A stretch of DNA of 64,000 bases from Thermoplasmata archaeon (GTDB lineage Archaea > Thermoplasmatota > Thermoplasmata > Methanomassiliicoccales > Methanomethylophilaceae): assembly GCA_015063245.1 (NCBI GenBank), contig SUSV01000002.1, forward strand, positions 62,001-126,000. Direction: 5' to 3'. Positions 51,441 through 59,347 of this stretch are shown one piece after another. Numbering within the stretch: position 1 is the stretch's first letter; each line of letters starts with the position of its first letter. The notes beneath the pieces were generated by a model. The model was not told where the DNA came from, searched no databases, and worked only from the letters and a program-made list of their open reading frames with translations. Made by a program: the position numbers and the translations under genes.

Positions 51441-53876
51441 ATGAAGGACAAAGATATCAAGCTCAATCAAAAGCTGACAGATGCTTGCTCGAGTCTTTCA
51501 TTCTATACCGACAATCCCTATTTTGTCGAACCCATGGATTTCAACACTATCCTGAAGGATTACAAGCAGCTCAAGAATGATGCCGATCGGCGCTCATCAA
51601 AGATTACTTATTCGTTGGGGCTTGTGAATAAGACCCTGAAGGCGAACATTATCAGATTCCAGGAGATGTATGACGCCTTCCCTCAGACCATGGCTTCTCA
51701 TAACGATGTAATCGCTCAGAGGTTGGCGGTCGAGATAGGCAATCGCATCAATCCTGTTGAAGGTCGTGATCTCGATGATCAGCAATTGAAGGCAATTGCA
51801 TATGATGTTAGGACTAGGCTAATCATCGCAGGAGCCGGAACAGGGAAGACAACCACCATCATCGGTCTTGTCAAAGAGCTTCTTTCATCGGGGAAGGCCA
51901 ATCCGGAAGAGATACTTCTTCTTTCATTCACCAATGCATCCGTCAGTGAACTCAAGGGCAGGATCCAAAAGGAAACCAACCAAAGGGTGGAGACCACAAC
52001 ATTCCACCGTCTTGGTCTGAAGATAATAGCCGGGGCTCAGGGAAAGGTCCCTGCGATCTCAAAGATAGACATAGGCAAGTTCGTCATCGACGAGATTCTC
52101 CGCAGGAAATCAGATCCGGCCTTCATGAGGAAACTCAATGAGTACATCGCATACGATTACGAATCTCTCAGGGATGAGGACCAATTCGAAAGCGGTTCGG
52201 AGATGGTCGCATATCTTCAAGAGAATCCTTTGTACACTCTGAACGGTGAGAGGGTTAAGAGTTTCGGGGAATCTGATATCGCCAACTACCTCGCCTTGAA
52301 TGGAATTCCGTACATCTATGAGGATTCATACGAGGTTGATACTGCCGATTCCAAATATGGTCAGTACCATCCGGACTTCCATATCAAGGGCACCAACATC
52401 TACATCGAGTATTTCGGGATAGACCGCAACGGCAATGTTGCGAAGTTCATGACCGACAAGGATCCTCAGGCTGCAGAAGAGTACAGGAAAGGCATGGAGT
52501 GGAAGAGGGAGATCCACAGGGCCAACGGCACCAAGCTGATCGAATTGTACGCGTATGACCGTTCCGAGGGGAATCTCATCGATGAGCTGGAGAGGAAGCT
52601 CAAGGCCAGTCATGTCAAAATGGATCCCCGTCCTCCGGAGGAGATATTTGAAAAGACATTCGGAGGGGATAAACGCAAGTTGAACACCCTTGCCTCCAAT
52701 TTCACCACGGCCATTCTTCTCATCAAAGGTTTCGGGAGGCCTTGGGAGGAAGTATATCCCAAAGCGGACAATCGTCAGGACAAGCGCGAGCTGAAGAGGA
52801 TGGAAGGTGTACTCAGACCGATATATGATGCGTATCAGAATGAGCTGTCGATGAAAGGCGAGATAGATTTCGAGGATATGCTGAACACGGCCTCAGACTG
52901 TGTTTGGAAAGGTCTGTACGTCCATCCGTACAAGTATGTGATCGTCGACGAATATCAGGATCTCTCCAGATCGAGATACAATCTGCTGAAGGCTCTCCGC
53001 AGGTCCAAGGATTACAGGCTGTTCTGCGTAGGCGATGATTGGCAGAGCATCTATCGTTTCAACGGATGCGATGTATCCTACATACTTGATTTCGAGAAGT
53101 ATTGGGGGCCCTCAGCGATATGCAAGATCGAGAGAACATACCGCTTCTCGGGAGAGCTTCTGACCAAGAGTTCTGAATTCATCAGCAGGAATGGGAAGCA
53201 ATACAGGAAGCATCTGATAGGTTCGTCTTCCAAGGATAGCAAGGTCTATCCTCTGTTCGCTCCGACGGATGCGGAGATCCGTAGGAGGATCGCCGACGTC
53301 ATCTTGAGGGCCCCGGAGGGGAAGAGTGTCCTGTTCCTCGGAAGGTACAATCATGATGTCAGGCTTCTCTCGGAGGATGGATTCAGCTGGAGGCCGAGCA
53401 TCTCCGACAGTTCGACCATCATAGGTTATTCAGAACGTCAGGGCCTCGATATGAGATTCATGACCATCCATTCTTCGAAAGGGCTTCAGGCTGATGTTGT
53501 GATTTCCCTCAATAACAAGACCGGAAGGTACGGTTTCCCAAGCAAGAGGGATGAACCTCTGCTGATCCCTCTCCTTCTGGGGAAGGATAACAATCAGTAC
53601 GATGAGGAACGCAGGCTGTTCTATGTCGCAATGACCCGTGCTAAAGATGCAGCCTACATCGTTTCCTATACGAATCGCCAGTCCGATTTCTTCAAGGAGC
53701 TGTTCTCTTACAACGGTAGGGATGCGAACAGAGTCCAGATGATCTGTCCGGTATGTGGCGGTGCTCTATTGATCAAGAACGGAAAATACGGTATGTTCTA
53801 CGGGTGCTCGAACTTCGCATCCAGGGGATGCAGGTTCACCCGTAAGGTGGATAACGGGCCCCGGTATCAGAAATGA
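51441..53876 (+). CDS. UvrD/Rep-family SF1 DNA helicase with inserted nuclease-like domain and C-terminal topoisomerase-type zinc finger
   Basis: 'IIAGAGTGKTTTIIGLVKELL', 'VIVDEYQDLSRSRYNLL', 'FCVGDDWQSIYRFNG', insertion 'YHPDFHIKGTNIYIEYFG', C-terminal 'CPVCGGALLIKNGKYGMFYGCSNFASRGCRFTR'. Confidence 0.92.
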   Translation: MKDKDIKLNQKLTDACSSLSFYTDNPYFVEPMDFNTILKDYKQLKNDADRRSSKITYSLGLVNKTLKANIIRFQEMYDAFPQTMASHNDVIAQRLAVEIGNRINPVEGRDLDDQQLKAIAYDVRTRLIIAGAGTGKTTTIIGLVKELLSSGKANPEEILLLSFTNASVSELKGRIQKETNQRVETTTFHRLGLKIIAGAQGKVPAISKIDIGKFVIDEILRRKSDPAFMRKLNEYIAYDYESLRDEDQFESGSEMVAYLQENPLYTLNGERVKSFGESDIANYLALNGIPYIYEDSYEVDTADSKYGQYHPDFHIKGTNIYIEYFGIDRNGNVAKFMTDKDPQAAEEYRKGMEWKREIHRANGTKLIELYAYDRSEGNLIDELERKLKASHVKMDPRPPEEIFEKTFGGDKRKLNTLASNFTTAILLIKGFGRPWEEVYPKADNRQDKRELKRMEGVLRPIYDAYQNELSMKGEIDFEDMLNTASDCVWKGLYVHPYKYVIVDEYQDLSRSRYNLLKALRRSKDYRLFCVGDDWQSIYRFNGCDVSYILDFEKYWGPSAICKIERTYRFSGELLTKSSEFISRNGKQYRKHLIGSSSKDSKVYPLFAPTDAEIRRRIADVILRAPEGKSVLFLGRYNHDVRLLSEDGFSWRPSISDSSTIIGYSERQGLDMRFMTIHSSKGLQADVVISLNNKTGRYGFPSKRDEPLLIPLLLGKDNNQYDEERRLFYVAMTRAKDAAYIVSYTNRQSDFFKELFSYNGRDANRVQMICPVCGGALLIKNGKYGMFYGCSNFASRGCRFTRKVDNGPRYQK

Positions 53877-53928
53877 TTACGATCCCGGGTCGGTTTCGAA
53901 GAGGTTTAGGGCCTTCGGCCCTTGGTTG

Positions 53929-54603
53929 TCAGAGCGAGAATCTGTGGTCCTCCAGCCACTCGTTGATGGCATCGAATCCAGGATAGTTCCTGACGACCCT
54001 GGCGACCTCATCCTTCCTGTCTATTTGCGTCATGTTGAAATCGCTGTTCACATAGACGATCTGATTGAAGATCACGTAGTCCAGGACCTCATCGGGGACA
54101 TCTTCCAGATCCAAGGCCTTGTTGATGGTCACGACCTTCATGAGCATCGATGACCATGCACTCTTATCGTCACTCGTTCCGGCGGACCAGAAGAATCTCA
54201 TGTGTCCGAGGTCTTCGGGGATCAGCTTCATGTCCTTGAGTCTTGCCAGGGATTCCTGGATGTCCTTGTACTGGCCCTCTTCGGATCCGATCCTTCTGTC
54301 CCTCTTGATGTAGGAGGGCTGCATCTTCATTGTGAATTCCTCGGATGTTAGCCAATCGGACACAACTTCGGGGTATTCGCATTCCTTTCCTTTGATCCTG
54401 TTGAAGATCGTCCTCGCGATCCCTTCAACGACGTTTAGCGGAGCTTCCTTCAGGTAGTCCGATACCGTGAATTCGGCCCATTGGTAGGTCCTCATCCATC
54501 TGACTTTGAGTTCGTGATATGCCGCGAACTCCGCTTTGGTCTGTATTCCGAAATCGTTTCCGACCTTCTGGAAGGTCATGTCCAGTTCTTCCGATGTTAC
54601 CAT
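53929..54603 (-). CDS. Protein resembling SprT/M48-type metallopeptidase fold but without HExxH (pseudo-enzyme candidate)
   Basis: 'SAWSSMLMKVVTINKALDLEDVPDEVLDYVIFNQIVYV...YPGFDAINEWLEDH'; strong RBS AAGGAG before the ATG at 54603. Confidence 0.5.
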   Translation of the reverse strand: MVTSEELDMTFQKVGNDFGIQTKAEFAAYHELKVRWMRTYQWAEFTVSDYLKEAPLNVVEGIARTIFNRIKGKECEYPEVVSDWLTSEEFTMKMQPSYIKRDRRIGSEEGQYKDIQESLARLKDMKLIPEDLGHMRFFWSAGTSDDKSAWSSMLMKVVTINKALDLEDVPDEVLDYVIFNQIVYVNSDFNMTQIDRKDEVARVVRNYPGFDAINEWLEDHRFSL

Positions 54604-54783
54604 CTTCTTCAACTCCTTTTTCTTAGGGGCAACTTGAACCCCGGAACGGAGCTGGAGCGAGGGGATTATGCGGACTGCGGCGAGCAAGAAGGAATAGTTC
54701 AAGCAGGAAAAGGTGAGCCGCTGGACACAATATTGCCCCTAGCGATGAGTGAAGGGTGAAAGTGCCCGAAAAAGGAGTTATTA

Positions 54784-54792
54784 TGTTATGAT
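54784..54792. repeat. 9-bp target-site duplication, left copy
   Basis: TGTTATGAT abutting the left IR. Confidence 0.95.
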
Positions 54793-54845
54793 GGTAATGT
54801 GATACTTTTTAGTTGATATTTTATATTTATACTCCCATATCGTTT

Positions 54846-55283
54846 ATGATGATCAAGATGGGAGAAAGAGGGCCTAAACAGAAGTTCTTGGAGATCTCGT
54901 GCCCGAATGAGGAATGCAGGAATTTCGGCAGACTCGGGGAGCAGAACATCATAGCGAACGGGACCTATCAGACGAAGTCAGGGACCGTGCGCAAATACAA
55001 ATGTAAGACCTGCGGACGCGTGTTCAACGACCGTACTGGCACAGCTTATGAGCATACCCACCTGACCAAGGAGGAGCACAATCTGATCATGGCCTGTCAG
55101 GCCAACGGGGTCGGCGTCCGGAGGACGGCCGACATCGTCGGCTGCACGGTCAGGACCGTGCAGAAGCGTACGAAACGCGGCGGGAAGCATGTTGCTAAGG
55201 TCTCGGCCAGTCTGGAATCGAAGGGTGTGGCCCCCGAGAGCCTCCAATTCGATGAGCTTTTATATACTCTAAAAAAAACATGA
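54846..55283 (+). CDS. IS1-type transposase ORF A (zinc finger/HTH)
   Basis: CPNEECRNFGRLGEQNIIANGTYQTKSGTVRKYKCKTCGRVFNDRTGTAYEHTHL...GVGVRRTADIVGCTVRTVQKR. Confidence 0.88.
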   Translation: MMIKMGERGPKQKFLEISCPNEECRNFGRLGEQNIIANGTYQTKSGTVRKYKCKTCGRVFNDRTGTAYEHTHLTKEEHNLIMACQANGVGVRRTADIVGCTVRTVQKRTKRGGKHVAKVSASLESKGVAPESLQFDELLYTLKKT

Positions 55284-55947
55284 TTTTCGTGGGGACCATT
55301 TCAAAGAGGACGGGGACTGGATATGGACCTCCTTCTGTGCCACCGAAAAGTATCTGCTGGGTATTGTCGCCGACGGCAAAGGAAAGGCCGTCTGCGAACG
55401 CATCGTCAACACCGAATTAGACAAGCTTAGGCGCAACCACATGCCGTATTTCGTCACCGACGGCTACAGACCTTATCTGACCACTCTTTTCAAGAGGTAC
55501 AGCTATCGCGTGTACAACAACGGACGCGGACGCCCGGGAAGCCATTTGGAGCCCAATTCTGACTTCAACTACGGTGTGGTGGAGAAGACCCGCCTGGGCA
55601 AGAAATTGGAGAAGGTGAGGCGGTATGTCGCCTTCGGCGACGTACCGGAACACCTTCTCAACACGTCGGCAATCGAGAGGCAGAACCTGACGATCAGGCT
55701 GTTCAATGCGAGGATCAGGCGCAGAACGGTGACCTTTGGTAAATCCAGGGAGGCCGTGCAGGCAGGTCTGGATTTGTTCAAAGGCTACTACAACCTCTGT
55801 ATTCCGCACTCTTCGATTTCGATCCGGAAGAAGGAGAACGGTGGCAAACGTGTGGATGTCACGCCTGCGATGAAATTGGGTCTGACCGACCATGTTTGGG
55901 AGATGACGGAGCTGATGTCTTTTCTTTATAGACAAAACATCAACTAA
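55276..55947 (+). CDS. IS1-type transposase ORF B (DDE catalytic domain), +1 frame relative to ORF A
   Basis: KHDFRGDHFKEDGDWIWTSFCATEKYLLGIVADGKGK...TDGYRPY...SAIERQNLTIRLFNARIRRRTVTFGKSREAVQAGLDLFKGYYN; joined to ORF A at an A8 run (55271-55278). Confidence 0.88.
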   Translation, partial: KHDFRGDHFKEDGDWIWTSFCATEKYLLGIVADGKGKAVCERIVNTELDKLRRNHMPYFVTDGYRPYLTTLFKRYSYRVYNNGRGRPGSHLEPNSDFNYGVVEKTRLGKKLEKVRRYVAFGDVPEHLLNTSAIERQNLTIRLFNARIRRRTVTFGKSREAVQAGLDLFKGYYNLCIPHSSISIRKKENGGKRVDVTPAMKLGLTDHVWEMTELMSFLYRQNIN

Positions 55948-56755
55948 AAAGTATCACATTACCTGTTATGATTTCTTCTTCAAATTCAAATTTGCTACTA
56001 CATGTTTTGAGTCTGATAACTTCAATTCCATTACTCTTGCATGTTTGAATTATTTGCTTGTTGTACCTAGTACATTTAGCGCCGATATATACACGACTAA
56101 TAGAGTCTTTGATGTCTATTTCATCTTCGAAGCTACCGTTGAAATAGCGCCATTCTTTTTCGTAACAATAATCTTTGTTTTTTGTCAGAATACTTCCAAT
56201 CAATGAGTCCATTATGAATTCAAAATCATTTTTAGTCCTTTTAGGAAAAGATGAAAAAGATTTCTTGGAGTATTTGACTTGGAACGGTGCAGCACAGTTT
56301 TTCAATTTCGAACCATCATATTCGATACAAACTCCAGTATATTGGCGAGCATAGTGATCCCACATAGGGAATGACCGATAATCCTCAGCGAAACAGCAGA
56401 TTGTTAGAAGATCTTTCGGGGTATCAAGTATTTCTTTCATCATTTGTTCAGCGTCACTAGTGTCCTCACACAATTCTTTGTAGAGATTTGTTTTCTTAAT
56501 TATGTCAACAATCGGGATTAAGCTGTCATACGGATCCGACATTTCAGAAACAGAGGCTAAGAGTATGTAATGATTCTCAATTTCATCCATAGCGCGCTTG
56601 GCTGGTCTATATCTGTATAGAGATCTTGGACAGTTTGTATTGAAACCCGTGGATGATAGATAATCTGTGATGTTCGACAAAGATGTCAATAGCTCATCTT
56701 TGTTGGTTATTCCAAATAATTCAAGAAACGGTATGCTTTCTGTATTATTGCTCAT
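55940..56755 (-). CDS. DUF2971 domain protein (C-terminus extended by IS sequence)
   Basis: 'LYRYRPAKRAMDEIENHYILLASVSEMSDPYD...ICCFAEDYRSFPMWDHYARQYTGVCIEYD...YCYEKEWRYF'. Confidence 0.85.
   Translation of the reverse strand: MSNNTESIPFLELFGITNKDELLTSLSNITDYLSSTGFNTNCPRSLYRYRPAKRAMDEIENHYILLASVSEMSDPYDSLIPIVDIIKKTNLYKELCEDTSDAEQMMKEILDTPKDLLTICCFAEDYRSFPMWDHYARQYTGVCIEYDGSKLKNCAAPFQVKYSKKSFSSFPKRTKNDFEFIMDSLIGSILTKNKDYCYEKEWRYFNGSFEDEIDIKDSISRVYIGAKCTRYNKQIIQTCKSNGIEVIRLKTCSSKFEFEEEIITGNVILFS
55964..55972. repeat. 9-bp target-site duplication, right copy
   Basis: TGTTATGAT abutting the right IR. Confidence 0.95.
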
Positions 56756-56847
56756 AGGATAGTAGTCTTTACACTGCCTTACGTATTATTCTTTCTGGTG
56801 ACGAATACGCTTAACTATAAGGCACCCCATTTTGTGTTTGATTTTAT

Positions 56848-59346
56848 ATGGCACGTACTAAGGCAGATTCCACGGTCGAGAAAGAGATCAAGCCCTATAC
56901 TCATGACGATAAGACTCGTCTGAACAACCCGCCAGTCGGTTATGCTCAGTATGATACGGCCCAAGAGACCAAGAAGAAGTACTCCTATGATCCGAATCTA
57001 GATCCTACCCTTACTTGGGCAGGAAAGGCTGAGAGAACATCCTTTGAGGTTCCCACAGTCTCTTTGCATGTGCATGAAACAATAGATCCATACAGAATCA
57101 TACGCGAGGCTAGGCATAGGGAGCATCGTGGAGTCTATCAGACAACGTTATTCGATACAGATTCTTTGATAAAGAGAAGAGAATCAATGGAATTTTATCA
57201 ACATCCCCGGGGTTGGGCTAACAGATTGATTGCAGGAGATAGTCTTCTTATAATGAATTCTTTACTAGAGAAAGAATCTATGGCTGGGAAGGTCCAGATG
57301 GTATACATGGATCCACCTTACGGGATCAAATACGGATCCAATTTTCAACCATTCGTAGATAAGAGAAATGTTTCAGATAAGGATGAGGATTTATCTACTG
57401 AACCTGAGATGATCAAGGCTTTTAGAGATACTTGGGAGTTGGGGATTCATTCATATTTATCTTATTTGAGGGATCGTTTACTGTTAGTGAGGGATCTATT
57501 ATCAGAATCTGGTAGTGTTTTTATACAGATTGGGGATGAGAATGTTCACAGAGTTAGGCAAATCTGTGATGAAGTATTTGGTCCTGAAAATTTCATGAGT
57601 CAAATATCTTTTAAGACATCTCCCGGGGATACGACCAATTACCTTCCCCCCTGTTTAGATTACATTGTGTGGTATGTCAAGGATAAACAGAAGACGAAAT
57701 TCAGAAAATTATACTTGCCGAAGCAGAAAGGCGATGTGAATGCTTCCAGTTTTGATTGGATAGAATTACAGGATGGTACTAGTCGTAGTCTAACGATTGA
57801 AGAAAAGAAAGATCCAAAAAGTATTCCTTCGGGAAAGCTGTTCAGATGGGCAGATCCTTGCAGGAAAGGAACTTCTGAATCTGCCAGATTCGAATTTGAA
57901 TTCAACGGCGAGGTGTTTAAACCCGCACCTGGAATGACATGGAAAACCACTCATGAGGGGTTATCTAGACTTGAACAAGCTGGTCGTTTAGGCAAAAAAG
58001 GATCACAGTTGAATTATAAACGTTACATTGATGATTTTCCAGCCACAGAGCTTCTTAATGTCTGGACAGATACAATGAACTCTTTTATGCAAAGACATTA
58101 TGTTGTCGAGACCAATCCTCTGCCCGTTCAGCGCTGTATATTAATGACTACTGATCCTGGCGATTTAGTCATGGACATAACATGTGGAAGCGGTGTTACT
58201 GCATTTGTATCTGAGAAATATGGCAGGAGGTGGATCACATGTGATACGTCTCGTATTGCAACTATATTAACACGTCAGAGGCTTTTAACAGCTACTTTTC
58301 CATACTACCAATTAAAAGACGTAAGTAACGGCGTATCAAGCGGGTTTGAATATAAGGTGATACCACACATCACTCTAGAAACACTGGCGAATGGAGAAAA
58401 TCCGATTTTAGAGACTATGTATGATGAGCCTTTGATTGATAAGACAAAAATTAGAGTGTCAGGCCCTTTTACGATGGAAGCAATCCCGTCGCCTACAGTT
58501 AAACCCGTCGATTCTTTATATGACGATCTCGCCACTTCGGACACATCTTCCAAACAATCAGAATGGCGTGATCAGTTAAAATCAACAGGCATTATTGCAA
58601 GAGGTGGGGAAATTATCAAATTTTCGAGAGTAGATCCACTTGTAGGGACTAAGTTTTTACAAGCGGAAGCTGAGACTAAAGACGAAGTTCCTCGCAAGGC
58701 CGTTATTTGTTTTGCTAATGAATCTGCACCTCTTGATTCAAAAACAGTCGCTTCTGCTTTAGATGAAGCCGAACTTATACGTCCACTTCCTAAGTTAATA
58801 ATATTTTGTGCATTCCAGTTTGATCCAGAAGCCGCCAAATTCATTGATGAAACCAAGTGGCCCAATGTACAATTGCTTAAAGTACAAATGAATACGGATT
58901 TGTTAATAGAAGATTTGATGAAGAGAGATCCTTCAAGTCAGAGTTTTTGGATGATTGGGCAACCAGACATTATTTGCGAGAAAATAACTGTCGGGGATTT
59001 TGCTGGGAAATATCAAGTTTCTGTTAGGGGATTTGATTACTATGATACAAAAACGGGAACAATTCAATCAGGGGATAGTTCGAAGATTGCTATGTGGTTA
59101 CTTGATACAGATTATGATGGGATGTCATTGAACCCTTCTCAAATCTTTTTCCCGATGTCAGGGTCTAAGGAGGGGTGGGCCAAATTAGCTAAGACATTAA
59201 GAGTAGAATTAGATCCAGATCTAATTAAGATGTATCATGGGGTAAAATCAATACCCTTTAGTTCGAAGGCTAATACAAAGGTTGCAGTGAAGATTATTGA
59301 CAATCGTGGAATTGAAAGTCTTAAGGTCCTTATGATTGGTGAATGA
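56848..59346 (+). CDS. Type III-like restriction-modification DNA methyltransferase (Mod)
   Basis: 'VQMVYMDPPYGIKYGSNFQPF' (motif IV) followed later by 'MDITCGSGVTAFVSEKYGRRWITCDTS' (motif I): beta-class order. Confidence 0.92.
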   Translation: MARTKADSTVEKEIKPYTHDDKTRLNNPPVGYAQYDTAQETKKKYSYDPNLDPTLTWAGKAERTSFEVPTVSLHVHETIDPYRIIREARHREHRGVYQTTLFDTDSLIKRRESMEFYQHPRGWANRLIAGDSLLIMNSLLEKESMAGKVQMVYMDPPYGIKYGSNFQPFVDKRNVSDKDEDLSTEPEMIKAFRDTWELGIHSYLSYLRDRLLLVRDLLSESGSVFIQIGDENVHRVRQICDEVFGPENFMSQISFKTSPGDTTNYLPPCLDYIVWYVKDKQKTKFRKLYLPKQKGDVNASSFDWIELQDGTSRSLTIEEKKDPKSIPSGKLFRWADPCRKGTSESARFEFEFNGEVFKPAPGMTWKTTHEGLSRLEQAGRLGKKGSQLNYKRYIDDFPATELLNVWTDTMNSFMQRHYVVETNPLPVQRCILMTTDPGDLVMDITCGSGVTAFVSEKYGRRWITCDTSRIATILTRQRLLTATFPYYQLKDVSNGVSSGFEYKVIPHITLETLANGENPILETMYDEPLIDKTKIRVSGPFTMEAIPSPTVKPVDSLYDDLATSDTSSKQSEWRDQLKSTGIIARGGEIIKFSRVDPLVGTKFLQAEAETKDEVPRKAVICFANESAPLDSKTVASALDEAELIRPLPKLIIFCAFQFDPEAAKFIDETKWPNVQLLKVQMNTDLLIEDLMKRDPSSQSFWMIGQPDIICEKITVGDFAGKYQVSVRGFDYYDTKTGTIQSGDSSKIAMWLLDTDYDGMSLNPSQIFFPMSGSKEGWAKLAKTLRVELDPDLIKMYHGVKSIPFSSKANTKVAVKIIDNRGIESLKVLMIGE

Positions 59347-59347
59347 A

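Larger units (their letters stand above)
54793..55963 (+). mobile_element. IS1-family-like insertion sequence, 1171 bp, with perfect terminal inverted repeats
   Basis: GGTAATGTGATACTTTTTAGTTGAT (54793-54817) and its exact reverse complement at 55939-55963; 9-bp TSD on both sides; transposase inside. Confidence 0.95.

Noticed and set aside
48140-54703. Site-specific integrase or att sites bounding the Rep element
   Set aside because: No tyrosine/serine integrase ORF and no convincing flanking direct repeat were seen; element boundaries are left undefined
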